Origin: Chitinophagaceae bacterium
Lineage (GTDB): Bacteria; Bacteroidota; Bacteroidia; Chitinophagales; Chitinophagaceae
Direction of reading: 5' to 3'
Length of the DNA: 33,509 nt
Assembly: GCA_025351145.1 (NCBI GenBank)
Contig: JANXWM010000605.1
Coordinates: forward strand, 1-33,509
In this document: in pieces, positions 17,636-26,200 of the stretch
Numbering within the stretch: position 1 is the stretch's first letter
Layout: each line of letters starts with the position of its first letter
Position numbers and translations under genes: made by a program
Notes under the pieces: generated by a model
Told to the model about the DNA's origin: nothing
What the model saw: only the letters and a program-made list of their open reading frames with translations
Databases searched by the model: none

Positions 17636-18940
17636 TTAATCAAATAAACCAGGCTCTCTTTGTTCAACATTTTTGGGTTGATAATTTTCAAGTATTGCTT
17701 CCTCAACCAGTGCTTTTTCACTGCCATATTTCTGTCTGGAATGTGCAATCACTAATTCTTTACTTGATTTATTTTGTTTGTGTGGTGGCAGGGTTAGCGC
17801 ACTAAAAGGTTTTGAAGTTGCGCCATCAATCATCAGTTTAATATACATGGCATATTTGGGAAGGTTCACAAAATCATTCTCACTAAATGGTGGATGAAAT
17901 TCTTTAACAAGATACTTTGCATCTTCTGCACCAATCCGAAAAGAGATGAGCGTGCCTACGTTTCCAAATATTGCAGCACGTATTTTTTCATGAATTTGGT
18001 CAATGTATTGGTGGGTTAAAAATAATGATAGCTTATACTTTCTTGCTTCGGCTAAGATGTCTGCTAAAGATAATGAGATGAATGAATGCATTTCGTCAAC
18101 ATACAGATAGAATGGAATTCTGTCAGCTTCTTTTTGAGTTGAACGATGCAATGCTGCTAATTGAATAGCGGTCACCAACATGCTGCCCATAATGGAAGAT
18201 GCGTCTTCACCAATTTCACCTTTAGATAAATTTACAATGAGTATTTTTCTTTCATCTAACACCGCTTGCATATTAAAACTGGTGGCCTTTTGTCCAACAA
18301 TATTGCTCAATGGAATACTGGTTATAAATATGCCGGTCTTATTAAGTATTGGAGTAATGGCTTCTGATTTTAATGCGGGGCTATATTTATCAAATTCATT
18401 CTTCCAGAATGAAATAATGTGTTGATTGGTTACATAGGTCAAAACATTATTTCTAAAATAGAAGTTGGTTAACAAGGGTTGGATGTCGAGCAAGGTGGCA
18501 CCAGGGTATTCGAGGAGGGTTAGCAGTGCATAGCGGAGGATATATTCCAATCGTGGCCCCCAGGAATCAGCCCATATCTTTCTGAAGGTTGATATCAGAC
18601 CTGCTGCCACTAAATGATGATCTGCAGGGTTAATACCACTTAAGGGATTGAATGCAATCGCATGTTCAACATCTTTTGGATTGAAATAGATGACATCAGC
18701 TATTCTATTTTCCGGGATATAGTGTAAAAGCGTTTCAGCAATGTCTCCATGCGGGTCTATGACGCAAAGTCCATTACCTCTTTCAATATCTGAAATAGCC
18801 ATGTTTAATAACAGGGTTGACTTCCCTACTCCCGTCTTTCCAATAACATAGATATGACCAAAGCGGTCAGCATCTTTAATGCCAAAGGGTTGATGTGTCT
18901 CTCTCCAATCAGTTATGCCAATGGGGGTGAGTTCTGACAT
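17636..18940 (-). CDS. TraG/VirD4-like DNA-translocating ATPase
   Basis: I use the ATG at 18940 (434 residues); the codon before it is TTG and adds only one residue. Walker A GKTGVGKST lies at 34-42, then CVIDPHGDIAETLLHYIPEN, and Walker B FYLYVDEMHSF around 277-287 with Asp282-Glu283. SLFLTHQYIDQIHEKIR resembles the post-Walker B motif of coupling proteins. It is a shorter paralogue of the 1008-residue ATPase at 12845, without its N-terminal domain and nuclease-like tail. It probably pumps element DNA during transfer. It is transcribed leftward, divergent from the recombinase operon, and the intergenic region holds one copy of the shared regulatory block. Its own promoter is not obvious. Confidence 0.85.
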   Translation of the reverse strand: MSELTPIGITDWRETHQPFGIKDADRFGHIYVIGKTGVGKSTLLLNMAISDIERGNGLCVIDPHGDIAETLLHYIPENRIADVIYFNPKDVEHAIAFNPLSGINPADHHLVAAGLISTFRKIWADSWGPRLEYILRYALLTLLEYPGATLLDIQPLLTNFYFRNNVLTYVTNQHIISFWKNEFDKYSPALKSEAITPILNKTGIFITSIPLSNIVGQKATSFNMQAVLDERKILIVNLSKGEIGEDASSIMGSMLVTAIQLAALHRSTQKEADRIPFYLYVDEMHSFISLSLADILAEARKYKLSLFLTHQYIDQIHEKIRAAIFGNVGTLISFRIGAEDAKYLVKEFHPPFSENDFVNLPKYAMYIKLMIDGATSKPFSALTLPPHKQNKSSKELVIAHSRQKYGSEKALVEEAILENYQPKNVEQREPGLFD

Positions 18941-18983
18941 CAAATAATTATGCAGATTTTACAGAGTTTTTATAAGGCAGGGG

Positions 18984-19015
18984 AATTTGCGTTATAGACA
19001 AATTTCTCTTTCTTA
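18984..19015 (+). promoter_or_regulatory. Shared element regulatory block, copy A (recombinase operon)
   Basis: It contains ATTTG...GACAAAT as a spaced dyad (18985-19003), then TTTCTCTTTCTTA. It is the most diverged of the four copies that precede a gene, and it lacks the GTTATCC box. The block ends 52 bases before the ATG at 19068. An ATG starting a tiny frame (MYQQ, stop) lies 30 bases downstream, where copies B and C have their gene start. Confidence 0.6.
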
Positions 19016-19067
19016 TTTTTTTAAATTCTTTTTGTAACACTGTGTATGTATCAGCAATAAGCATTCA

Positions 19068-19283
19068 ATGTTTGAATGCTTAGTCGTATATCAGGTGTAT
19101 TCAAAAGAACTAATTAATAGCATAATAATTTATTTTCAAGAACGGCATAACCAATCTATTTCCGAAGAGACAGCCGAAGGCTATTTAAATTCACTTGCTG
19201 ACTTATTTGGGGCCTTTGTAGCATTGGTCCGTGAACAGCAAAATTTGTATAATACTGATAATTCAGATACGATACAAGCGTAA
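19068..19283 (+). CDS. Small helical protein upstream of the serine recombinase
   Basis: A 71-residue protein with no known motif. It is predicted helical (ELINSIIIYFQERHNQSISE, TAEGYLNSLADLFGAFVALV). It ends 11 bases before the recombinase start and so is co-transcribed with it. A small protein in this place could be a recombination directionality factor or a regulator, but it has no visible DNA-binding helix-turn-helix, so this is speculation. It follows copy A of the element regulatory block. Confidence 0.65.
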   Translation: MFECLVVYQVYSKELINSIIIYFQERHNQSISEETAEGYLNSLADLFGAFVALVREQQNLYNTDNSDTIQA

Positions 19284-19294
19284 GAAAAGCAACT

Positions 19295-20848
19295 ATGAAA
19301 TACGCTATTTATTGCAGGAAATCAACAGATACGGAAGACAAACAGGTACTGTCCCTTGAATCCCAGGAACAGGAGCTTGTAACACTGGCAAAAAAGGAAG
19401 ATTTAGAAGTCACCTTAATATTAAAAGAAAAGATGTCTGCTAAAGAACCTGGCCGTCCCATCTTTAATAAATTACTTGCCGCACTGAATAAGAAAAAAAT
19501 TGACGGTATTCTTTGCTGGAAAATTGATCGCCTCACGAGAAACCCCATTGACGGAGGGCAAATTCAATGGATGATGCAATCAGGGAAAATACAGTGTATC
19601 AAGACATTTGAAAGAAGCTATTATCCTTCTGATAATGTGCTGCTCATTAATATTGAGCAAGCGATGGCAACGCAATATATTAGAGATTTGAGCACCAATG
19701 TAAAGCGCGGAAATCGGGCAAAACTGGAACGCGGAGAATGGCCTAATCGGGCACCCTTTGGATATGTAAATGATAAAGCAGCTAAAACTATTATCGTTGA
19801 TAAAAGGGCGGCTAAATATGTGGTGCGAATTTTTCAATTATATGCAACTGGCGGATATACACTTAAAGAAATAACCAATACACTTTACCAGGAAGGCTTA
19901 CGAACAAAGGGCGGAAATAAAATGGGTAAAAGTCATATTCACCAAATTCTGTTTAATAAATTTTATTGTGGATTGATGGAAAAAGAAGTCAAAACATATC
20001 AGGGTACACATAAAGCGCTTATTTCAATTTCTCTCTATAACCAAGTCCAGGATATGCTGTTAGGCAGGCAACACCCCCGCCCCAAAAAACACGTATATGC
20101 AGCCAGAGGGTTCCTTAAATGTGCCTCCTGCGGTTGTATGTTAACGGGTGATACCAAGAAAGGGTATATCTATTACTACTGTACCAATGGCAAAGGGAAT
20201 TGTGAGCAGCACAAAAAATATTTGCGCTCTGAGGAAGTGGACAAGTTGATTGGAGATGTCTTACTTGAATTAAAATTTGACCTCACCGATATAGAGTTAG
20301 CAAGTCAGGCTTATGCACAGAAAAATCAGGCGCAAGGCAATACTATGCAATCCATATTGGAGAAGCTCACCATTGAGGTAAATATGCTGTTAGACAAAGA
20401 GTCTATGCTGGTTGATGGGTTTAGCTCTAAGATTATACGGGAAGAGGTCTATACCGCAAAAATGAAAGAAATAGAATATAAGCGATTAGAACTGAACCAA
20501 CAGATACGGCAAATCGAAGGAAAAAATGGAAAATCAGCAATTACTTTCGAACAGATTAAAAGTGTGTTTTTAAACGGTAATAAAGCCGCAGAATTGTATT
20601 CTACAGGTTCTGAGGAAGGAAAAAGAAATGTACTAATTAGTTTACTTTCGAACATCCATATTGAAAACCAAAAAGTCCTTAGTTACCAATTCAAAAGCCC
20701 ATTTGACTTACTGGCTAAAACGCCTAAAAATGCCAATTTATTTGCAAAGCTGACACTGATAGACGCTATCCGAAGTGCACTTCTCATAAGTTCTGATTGT
20801 TCAATCATAGAAATGCAGGATTATAGGTTATTACGAGAAACAGGATAA
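19295..20848 (+). CDS. Large serine recombinase (site-specific integrase)
   Basis: A 517-residue protein with the full large serine recombinase layout. The resolvase-type catalytic domain (about 1-145) begins KYAIYCRKSTD with nucleophile Ser10 and has WKIDRLTRNP with catalytic Arg. The recombinase domain (about 150-255) includes WPNRAPFGYV and ITNTLYQEGLRTKGGNKMGK. A zinc ribbon follows with Cys276, Cys279, Cys296 and Cys303. The C-terminal half has coiled-coil stretches. It should integrate and excise the element at specific att sites through a Ser-DNA intermediate. It is the only integrase in the window. It follows the 71-residue gene in an operon under regulatory copy A. All catalytic features seem intact, so the element may still move. 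Confidence 0.95.
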   Translation: MKYAIYCRKSTDTEDKQVLSLESQEQELVTLAKKEDLEVTLILKEKMSAKEPGRPIFNKLLAALNKKKIDGILCWKIDRLTRNPIDGGQIQWMMQSGKIQCIKTFERSYYPSDNVLLINIEQAMATQYIRDLSTNVKRGNRAKLERGEWPNRAPFGYVNDKAAKTIIVDKRAAKYVVRIFQLYATGGYTLKEITNTLYQEGLRTKGGNKMGKSHIHQILFNKFYCGLMEKEVKTYQGTHKALISISLYNQVQDMLLGRQHPRPKKHVYAARGFLKCASCGCMLTGDTKKGYIYYYCTNGKGNCEQHKKYLRSEEVDKLIGDVLLELKFDLTDIELASQAYAQKNQAQGNTMQSILEKLTIEVNMLLDKESMLVDGFSSKIIREEVYTAKMKEIEYKRLELNQQIRQIEGKNGKSAITFEQIKSVFLNGNKAAELYSTGSEEGKRNVLISLLSNIHIENQKVLSYQFKSPFDLLAKTPKNANLFAKLTLIDAIRSALLISSDCSIIEMQDYRLLRETG

Positions 20849-20852
20849 GGGA

Positions 20853-20895
20853 GTTATCCACTGAATTTGTCTAATAGACAAATTTCCCTCCCTTA
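20853..20895 (+). promoter_or_regulatory. Shared element regulatory block, copy B (XRE gene)
   Basis: GTTATCCAC at 20853 is followed by a perfect palindrome, AATTTGTC-TAATA-GACAAATT (20864-20884), and then TCCCTCCCTTA. The 21 bases at 20875-20895 are identical in copies B, C and D. The block ends 33 bases before the ATG of the XRE gene. The palindrome is the best-preserved dyad of the set and is an operator candidate. Confidence 0.75.
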
Positions 20896-20928
20896 TAAGT
20901 CATCTTATTATTTTCTATCATTTATTCT

Positions 20929-21186
20929 ATGAGAAATACAAACGTAAAATATCCAAATAACACCTTAAAAGAATATCGGTTACGAAGTGGGTTAACACAA
21001 GAACAGGTATCACAAAAACTTAACATGCAATGTGAAGGTAGATTGTCTCGTTGGGAAAAAGGACTATCGGTGCCGAGTCTTAGTAATCTCGGCAAACTCT
21101 CACAGATGTATCGGGTTAGCCCTGATCTGTTGTATCCTGAGATGTTTTTACATCAAGAGCCTGGTGTGCTTCCAGAAGCTGTGTAA
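20929..21186 (+). CDS. Small XRE-family regulator
   Basis: An 85-residue protein. Residues 12-66 form an XRE HTH domain: LKEYRLRSGLTQEQVSQKLN, then CEGRLSRWEKGLSVPS and LGKLSQMYRVSPDLLY. It is a paralogue of the XRE protein at 28898; both share the SRWEKG turn and both follow a copy of the same 43-base block at nearly the same distance. Each may therefore read that block, an autoregulated pair; this is inference. Its 3' end is overlapped on the other strand by a possible 50-residue ORF. Confidence 0.85.
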   Translation: MRNTNVKYPNNTLKEYRLRSGLTQEQVSQKLNMQCEGRLSRWEKGLSVPSLSNLGKLSQMYRVSPDLLYPEMFLHQEPGVLPEAV

Positions 21187-21268
21187 ATGCTTCTTCGTTT
21201 CTTGAGGAAACTCTTTCATTTTCGGAATTGAGATACTGTAAATATTGCTCTTTGGCAGAAGAGGTCAT
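21116..21268 (-). CDS. Possible 50-residue antisense protein
   Basis: The frame begins MTSSAKEQYLQYLNSENERV and ends TSQDTTDQG; it is hydrophilic, helical in character and without known motifs. It overlaps the last 71 bases of the XRE gene in antisense. Amino-acid content is plausible for a real protein, and the non-overlapping part has no competing ORF. No clear promoter was found. Confidence 0.35.
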   Translation of the reverse strand: MTSSAKEQYLQYLNSENERVSSRNEEAFTQLLEAHQALDVKTSQDTTDQG

Positions 21269-21320
21269 AAATCTATTTTATAGATCAATCCTGAATTTCT
21301 AAAATTTGATTTTTCAATAA

Positions 21321-21357
21321 AGTATGTTATAGTGTTTTTAAACTCAAAACACATACT
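21321..21357 (+). promoter_or_regulatory. Nested inverted repeats at the start of the ImmA/IrrE-like gene
   Basis: AGTATGT (21321-21327) pairs with ACATACT (21351-21357), and inside it GTGTTTT (21332-21338) pairs with AAAACAC (21346-21352). The structure abuts the ATG at 21358. It could be an operator or a hairpin that hides the start site. There is no copy of the shared block here. Confidence 0.4.
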
Positions 21358-21930
21358 ATGGAAACCAATTTGGAAAAACTCAGCAACTTTCTGCATAGCA
21401 AGTATGGAGTACAGGTTATCATCAATGATGCTGTCATTGACGGAATCGAAATCGCAGAATTGGTAAACCGAAATATATTGATAAATAAACAATCCCGAGG
21501 AGAGGCAGAAATTCTATTTGTCATCGCTCACCTCTTTGGTCACATGGTACAGTTTTCACATTATGAAAACTATCAATATCTTGTCGAAAAAGTAGCAGAA
21601 CCGAAACCACTTCGCTTATCTACTGATTTCAGAAAATCATTTTATGAGTATGAAGTTGAAGCGTACAGTATTGGTAAGGGACTAATGGAAATAGCTTTAG
21701 GCCCAGAAATAGTAGCTATACTTGATGAGAAATATCAAATATATTTAGACACTGATTTCTTAAGCTATTGGGACTATCTCACGACCGGCAAGCAAGCTTC
21801 TGTCGCAGAGTTTAATACACTTCTGTTACACAATTACAGTAACTGGAAAGGTAACTATCCAAATCAACTTCCAACCATTCTTCCTCCTGACACGATTGTT
21901 TTTTCTTTAATGAGCACGAAGGTTTACTAA
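21358..21930 (+). CDS. Degenerate ImmA/IrrE-like (zincin) protein
   Basis: A 190-residue protein. The segment EILFVIAHLFGHMVQF followed by YEYEVEAYSIGKGLM has the layout of ImmA/IrrE metallopeptidases: helix with HExxH, then a second helix with the third ligand in an ExEA context. Here the motif is HLFGH (His58, His62), so the catalytic Glu is Leu59, while Glu101 could still complete a metal site. In mobile elements ImmA cleaves a phage-type repressor to switch the element on; the neighbouring XRE protein would be the partner. Without the Glu, proteolysis is doubtful, and it may bind the repressor instead. The family call rests on motif layout only. It ends at a strong terminator. Confidence 0.6.
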   Translation: METNLEKLSNFLHSKYGVQVIINDAVIDGIEIAELVNRNILINKQSRGEAEILFVIAHLFGHMVQFSHYENYQYLVEKVAEPKPLRLSTDFRKSFYEYEVEAYSIGKGLMEIALGPEIVAILDEKYQIYLDTDFLSYWDYLTTGKQASVAEFNTLLLHNYSNWKGNYPNQLPTILPPDTIVFSLMSTKVY

Positions 21931-21966
21931 AAGATCTCCTGATATTATTTAGGGGATCTTTTTTAT
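21929..21966 (+). terminator. Intrinsic terminator after the ImmA/IrrE-like gene
   Basis: AAAAGATCTCCT pairs with AGGGGATCTTTT (one G-T pair) over a 10-base loop, followed by a T run. The stem begins within the stop codon. Confidence 0.85.
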
Positions 21967-21989
21967 TTTTTCAGACACTATTTCTACTA

Positions 21990-22013
21990 AAGTTCGAGTC
22001 CTGTTCTGGTTCC
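21990..22013 (+). other. tRNA 3'-end-like fragment (possible old attachment site)
   Basis: AGTTCGAGTCCTGTTCTGG resembles a tRNA T-loop and 3' acceptor strand, and a T run follows shortly after. The T-stem 5' half does not pair and no tRNA body lies upstream, so this is not a tRNA gene. Such fragments often mark integration junctions. Its place between the element's regulatory genes and the defence cargo is suggestive only. Confidence 0.2.
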
Positions 22014-22046
22014 TTCTTTTTTATCACATCTAACAATTATTAGACA

Positions 22047-22080
22047 TTCAAAAAGCCTTATATTTCAAAGGCTTTTTGAA
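22047..22080. terminator. Strong hairpin, terminator-like
   Basis: A 13-base perfect stem (TTCAAAAAGCCTT / AAGGCTTTTTGAA) encloses an 8-base loop. The T tracts are inside the stem, so it could act in either direction. It lies between the rightward ImmA-like gene and the end of the leftward cargo operon. Confidence 0.55.
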
Positions 22081-22214
22081 GTGAATTTATAAAATTACTA
22101 TTTGTAGCAAGTGCTGGCCTTGTGGGACGATATCGGAACATCTTTAACAATAAGCTCTGACTGCTTTGCTATTGGTGTAAGTAATTATACCAAACAAAAT
22201 ATAGCGTAATCATA

Positions 22215-22257
22215 GTTATCCCCGGAATATGATGGTAAAGCAAATTTCTCTGCCTTA
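22215..22257 (+). promoter_or_regulatory. Shared element regulatory block, copy E (orphan, diverged)
   Basis: GTTATCC at 22215 and CAAATTTCTCTGCCTTA ending at 22257 keep the exact spacing of copies B and D (11 bases from box to dyad, 32 to the end). The left half of the dyad has decayed (AATATGATGG). No rightward ORF of more than about a dozen codons follows before the leftward cargo begins at 22359. Confidence 0.5.
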
Positions 22258-22358
22258 CATTCTATAAATTCTGTGGTCTGGGAGTATAACAGAAAAGGGT
22301 TTTTTTAAATTAGATGCCTTTGCTAAATGTACTAATGAAAATTGCTTGTTAAAAAAAA

Positions 22359-23258
22359 TTAAGAAATAATGCGATTTTTTTTAAGGTTGCGCCTTATTTC
22401 ATTAAAAGTCGTTTCTATTTTATCGCCTTCAAAATTAATGCACTGTAGCCCTGCTAAATTTGAAATTTCTTCAGATATATTTTCTTTTAAAATAATGACC
22501 TTATCAAATCCTAATTTGCCCTGAAATAATCCAGCTTCATGAATCACATTTTGACGTGCAATAAATTTACCATCAGCTAACTCGTCTTCAGCTGTAAATA
22601 TTAAGATTGCAAATACTGTTTCATTTAAAAATTCATCAAGAATTCTTATTATTGAATCGCCTGTTCTGGATTCTTTCTCAAAATACACAGTTTCCAATTC
22701 TAAATCGTTATCCAAAAAAAGTTGAATAGCTTGCCAAAGTTTACTCCGTCCGTGCCCAATAAATATTTTATTTTTTTTATTGCTCAAAGTTCCATTAGCC
22801 GATATTTTATTATCTTCTGAATGGGTAACAGCACTTTGATCGAATAATATTACGCTAGATAAAATACCACTTACTTTCTGTAATTGCACTGCCCCTGTTT
22901 TTACAGCATCATTAATGCTTCTGTATAAAAAAGTGCGACCATTAGTAATATGAGCAACTCTTTCAGCTTTTCCAGAAGTAACAAAATAAATCTTAAGAGA
23001 TGAGAACTCCCTCTCAAGTACTTCGGCCCATTCCAGTCCCAATAAACGATCATCTACAACTAATTCTTCACTGTCGGAACCATATTGACGAATATGTATC
23101 CAGGTACAGACTAGTTGATCAGGATGAAGTTGTGAGAGAATTTGCTTATAGTGCTCGGTTCCCCAGCATAAAATTGGATACTTTCCTTCTAGCCTAGTCG
23201 TGATAGTATTCTTGAAGTTTTCTTTTTCATCAATTATGATATGAAGAAATCTTTCCAT
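22359..23258 (-). CDS. Receiver-like plus TIR-like (PF10137) effector protein
   Basis: A 299-residue protein. Residues 164-292 match the TIR-like nucleotide-binding family PF10137 (CAP12-type): KIFIGHGRS, Glu194 in YFEKES, LIFTAEDE, then the signature ARQNVIHEAGLFQGKLG and KVIILKE. Such domains in immune systems typically cleave NAD+ and stop growth. Residues 1-127 look like a divergent receiver domain: FLHIIIDE, a strand CTWIHIR where the phosphate-accepting Asp is normally found, GLEWAEVLEREF and VYFVTSG-like IYFVTSG. The Asp appears replaced, so phosphorylation is uncertain. A linker of about 35 residues joins them. The start overlaps the end of the 1709-residue gene by 29 bases, which implies coupled translation. 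I infer that it is the effector, controlled by that protein. Confidence 0.85.
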   Translation of the reverse strand: MERFLHIIIDEKENFKNTITTRLEGKYPILCWGTEHYKQILSQLHPDQLVCTWIHIRQYGSDSEELVVDDRLLGLEWAEVLEREFSSLKIYFVTSGKAERVAHITNGRTFLYRSINDAVKTGAVQLQKVSGILSSVILFDQSAVTHSEDNKISANGTLSNKKNKIFIGHGRSKLWQAIQLFLDNDLELETVYFEKESRTGDSIIRILDEFLNETVFAILIFTAEDELADGKFIARQNVIHEAGLFQGKLGFDKVIILKENISEEISNLAGLQCINFEGDKIETTFNEIRRNLKKNRIIS

Positions 23259-26200
23259 ATTTATTATTTAATATCGGTAAAGAAATTTCAAACCTGGTAA
23301 ATTCAGCATTATTTTCGTCGGTGATTACTTCAAATTTACCTTCGTAAAAAGATAAAATATCACTTATCCGTTTTATTCCATATCCTCCTGGAGTATTCCT
23401 ATCAAAGGCCTGATTTTGTTCAACGCAAAGTCTTATATAATTATTTTCGCATAGAAAATAATATTTTATGATCTTATTTTTTAAAACGTGTTTCTTAATG
23501 TTATCAAAGAAGAGGCTGTATACATTTTTAAGCATACTCTTATGAATTCCTACAATAAAAAAAGGGATCGCAATTTCCTCTCCCATCAATAGGTCACACA
23601 CAAATGATACATTATTAGTATTCCTTTTTTCAATAAACTCATTTAACTGCTCAACCCATATTGCTTTAAAGTTACACATAAAGTCAAAGAAAAATCTGAA
23701 AACATCAGATTCAACAGACATAATATCTACTTTTATAAATTCAAGTTTCCTGATTAGATATATACTGTTTGATTCAAGAAATTTCTGATTGTCGGAAAAA
23801 TATTCATCAAGTTCATTCCTCACTTTTATAAGAGAGTCTTCATCCCTTTCAGTAAAAATTTTTTTAAAAATTCCAGGTTTAAATGTGGCGAGAAAGTCTT
23901 TAAATGCCATCATATACTTAAGAATCTCGGTTATTTTCGGATGGATGTTATCTGACCACTCATGCAAATCAGCGTTCCTTTTATCAGATTTATCAACTTC
24001 ATTAATTAAATTCTCAATATGACTATCTAAACATTCATGGCCATTTTCTGTTTCTTCATTTTTGAAGATCTCGCACACTTTAATACTTGCTAAAGAAAAT
24101 ATTATTTCTTCTGGGTCGGGTGTTATTTCCAAAATGTTAAAAAGTTGACGAAAGCTCTGATATTGGTAGGACCGAATTGGGGAAGCTTTAAAAAGTTCTC
24201 TTACAGAAATATAGATTAATGTTCTAAACGCCCTATCGATTCTATCCTGATGAATACTCTCGCGGTCTATAAAATTTTTATATAAAAAGTAAGTAAGATA
24301 ATTAATTGGTATTTTTTCATCCTGAACATAATTTAAAACCAAATTTAAAAAGTCTACAGTACAGAATTCATAGCGGTCCAAAAAGGAATATATTTTTAAT
24401 AAAGATGTTTTGTCCCACAACGTTTCAGTTATTCCATTAAAAATCTGCTTCAGATAATTTTTTAGATTTTCAATTGCATTGTTTGATATATCGATTCTAT
24501 TTATCACGGTCAATAAATATGGTTCATGAAGAATCACTGCAATCATTGAATTATAATCCTCAAATAATAATTCCGCTTTTTCAATCATGTCATCAACATC
24601 GTCTTTATACAATCTATAGCTTTCATATTTCCCAATAAAATTTCTAAGAATAAATATTTTCTGCTTATTCAGTGATTTCGGAATTTTAGTAGGAATATTA
24701 ATTTCATCATTACTAGTTGTATCTTCTGACTTAATTTCGATCTTTCGATGAAGGATATATTCCTTTATGGTTTGTGAAATTGTTTTTAAATATATATTGT
24801 CAAGCTCCTTCTCTTCTTGTATAAAAGGAAATAAATTTGATCCTGCAGGGTAAACCGGAATATTTATATTTATTCCAAAAAATATTTTTATAGGAATTTC
24901 TCCTCGCTTTGATTTAATCTTTTTGATTCTAGACAAAAATTCTCTTTGATAGTCATCTAGTCTGGCAATTATTGAAAGGACTATTATTTCGGACACGGGC
25001 AAAAAGCAAACACAATCTATCATCTGGACTAATGTCTCCCCTGACCATGATCCATCATCTAGAATGAGCACTCTTGAATTGCTCTTTTGTTTGCTTATGC
25101 TATTAAGAAATTTTGGCGGAAATGTAAATCTCCAGCCTTTGGGTGTATTTATTCTTGGAATAGGAAAGACTTCCACGTTTTTTTCACCGTTAGATTCTTT
25201 GCATATACTCGGAATATCATCAATGATTTCCATGGCACTGGAAAGAAAAGGAATAAATATAAAATCGATTGATAAATCAGGTTTTGAATATTCTATTTCC
25301 TGCTGCTGAATATTAACCTGGATACTTTTTAATAAATCTTCAATAGTTGTATTTGTCGATTTTATAATATCAATGTTTTTTTCAATCTTAATAATTGCTT
25401 TGTTGGGTATACCTTTTTGATATTTTGCATTCGAAATATTTGATTTTAAAATATCAAATTTTTTCATTAATAAATTACTTTCTTTTTTAAGTTCGTCAAT
25501 TTGTTTGCCTAGGTTACTTCTGTCATAATCGCTTTTTTCTTCATTTATACTTTTGAAGATTTTTTTTAAAAATCTATACCCATTGCTTTTATCAACTCTA
25601 TAGAGTTTTGAAGCGAAAATATAATAGGTATGATGCGTTGTATTATGTCGCATATGTCCAATATATAATACAGTTTCTACATCGATCAATGAAAAAAAGT
25701 CTTCCAATTTGAAGAGAATGTTAAGTGTTTTTCCAGTCTTTTTTTTGAGTGTTATCGGAGCATTAATAATGGGACTTATCCATATAACCTTTTTTTTATC
25801 AGGGGGCTCCAAAAACAATTCAGTAGGAGATTCAATTAGTGAGACAATATCATCATTTATTGAAACATATCTATCTTTTTTTATTCTGCAGTCAACAATT
25901 GTAAGAAAGGCACAAACTTCAATTGATTTCGAAACGCTTGTTAAACTATTTTTTATTTTGTTCGATAACCCTCCTGTAGAAATTACATCATTGACTACAA
26001 GAACCGAATCTCCATCATGAATATCTTTAAAAGGTTCTTCTTTTTCAAATTCATAATAATTAGAAAGAGGAATTAAATATAATGGAGTATACTCAAAGTC
26101 ATCACTTAGTTCGGTGTAAATATCTTTTACCTCTTTACCCAAAAGTTCGCTACTTAATGTAACTGTCAATATCTTATTAGGCCTTCTTTTTATGTGATCA

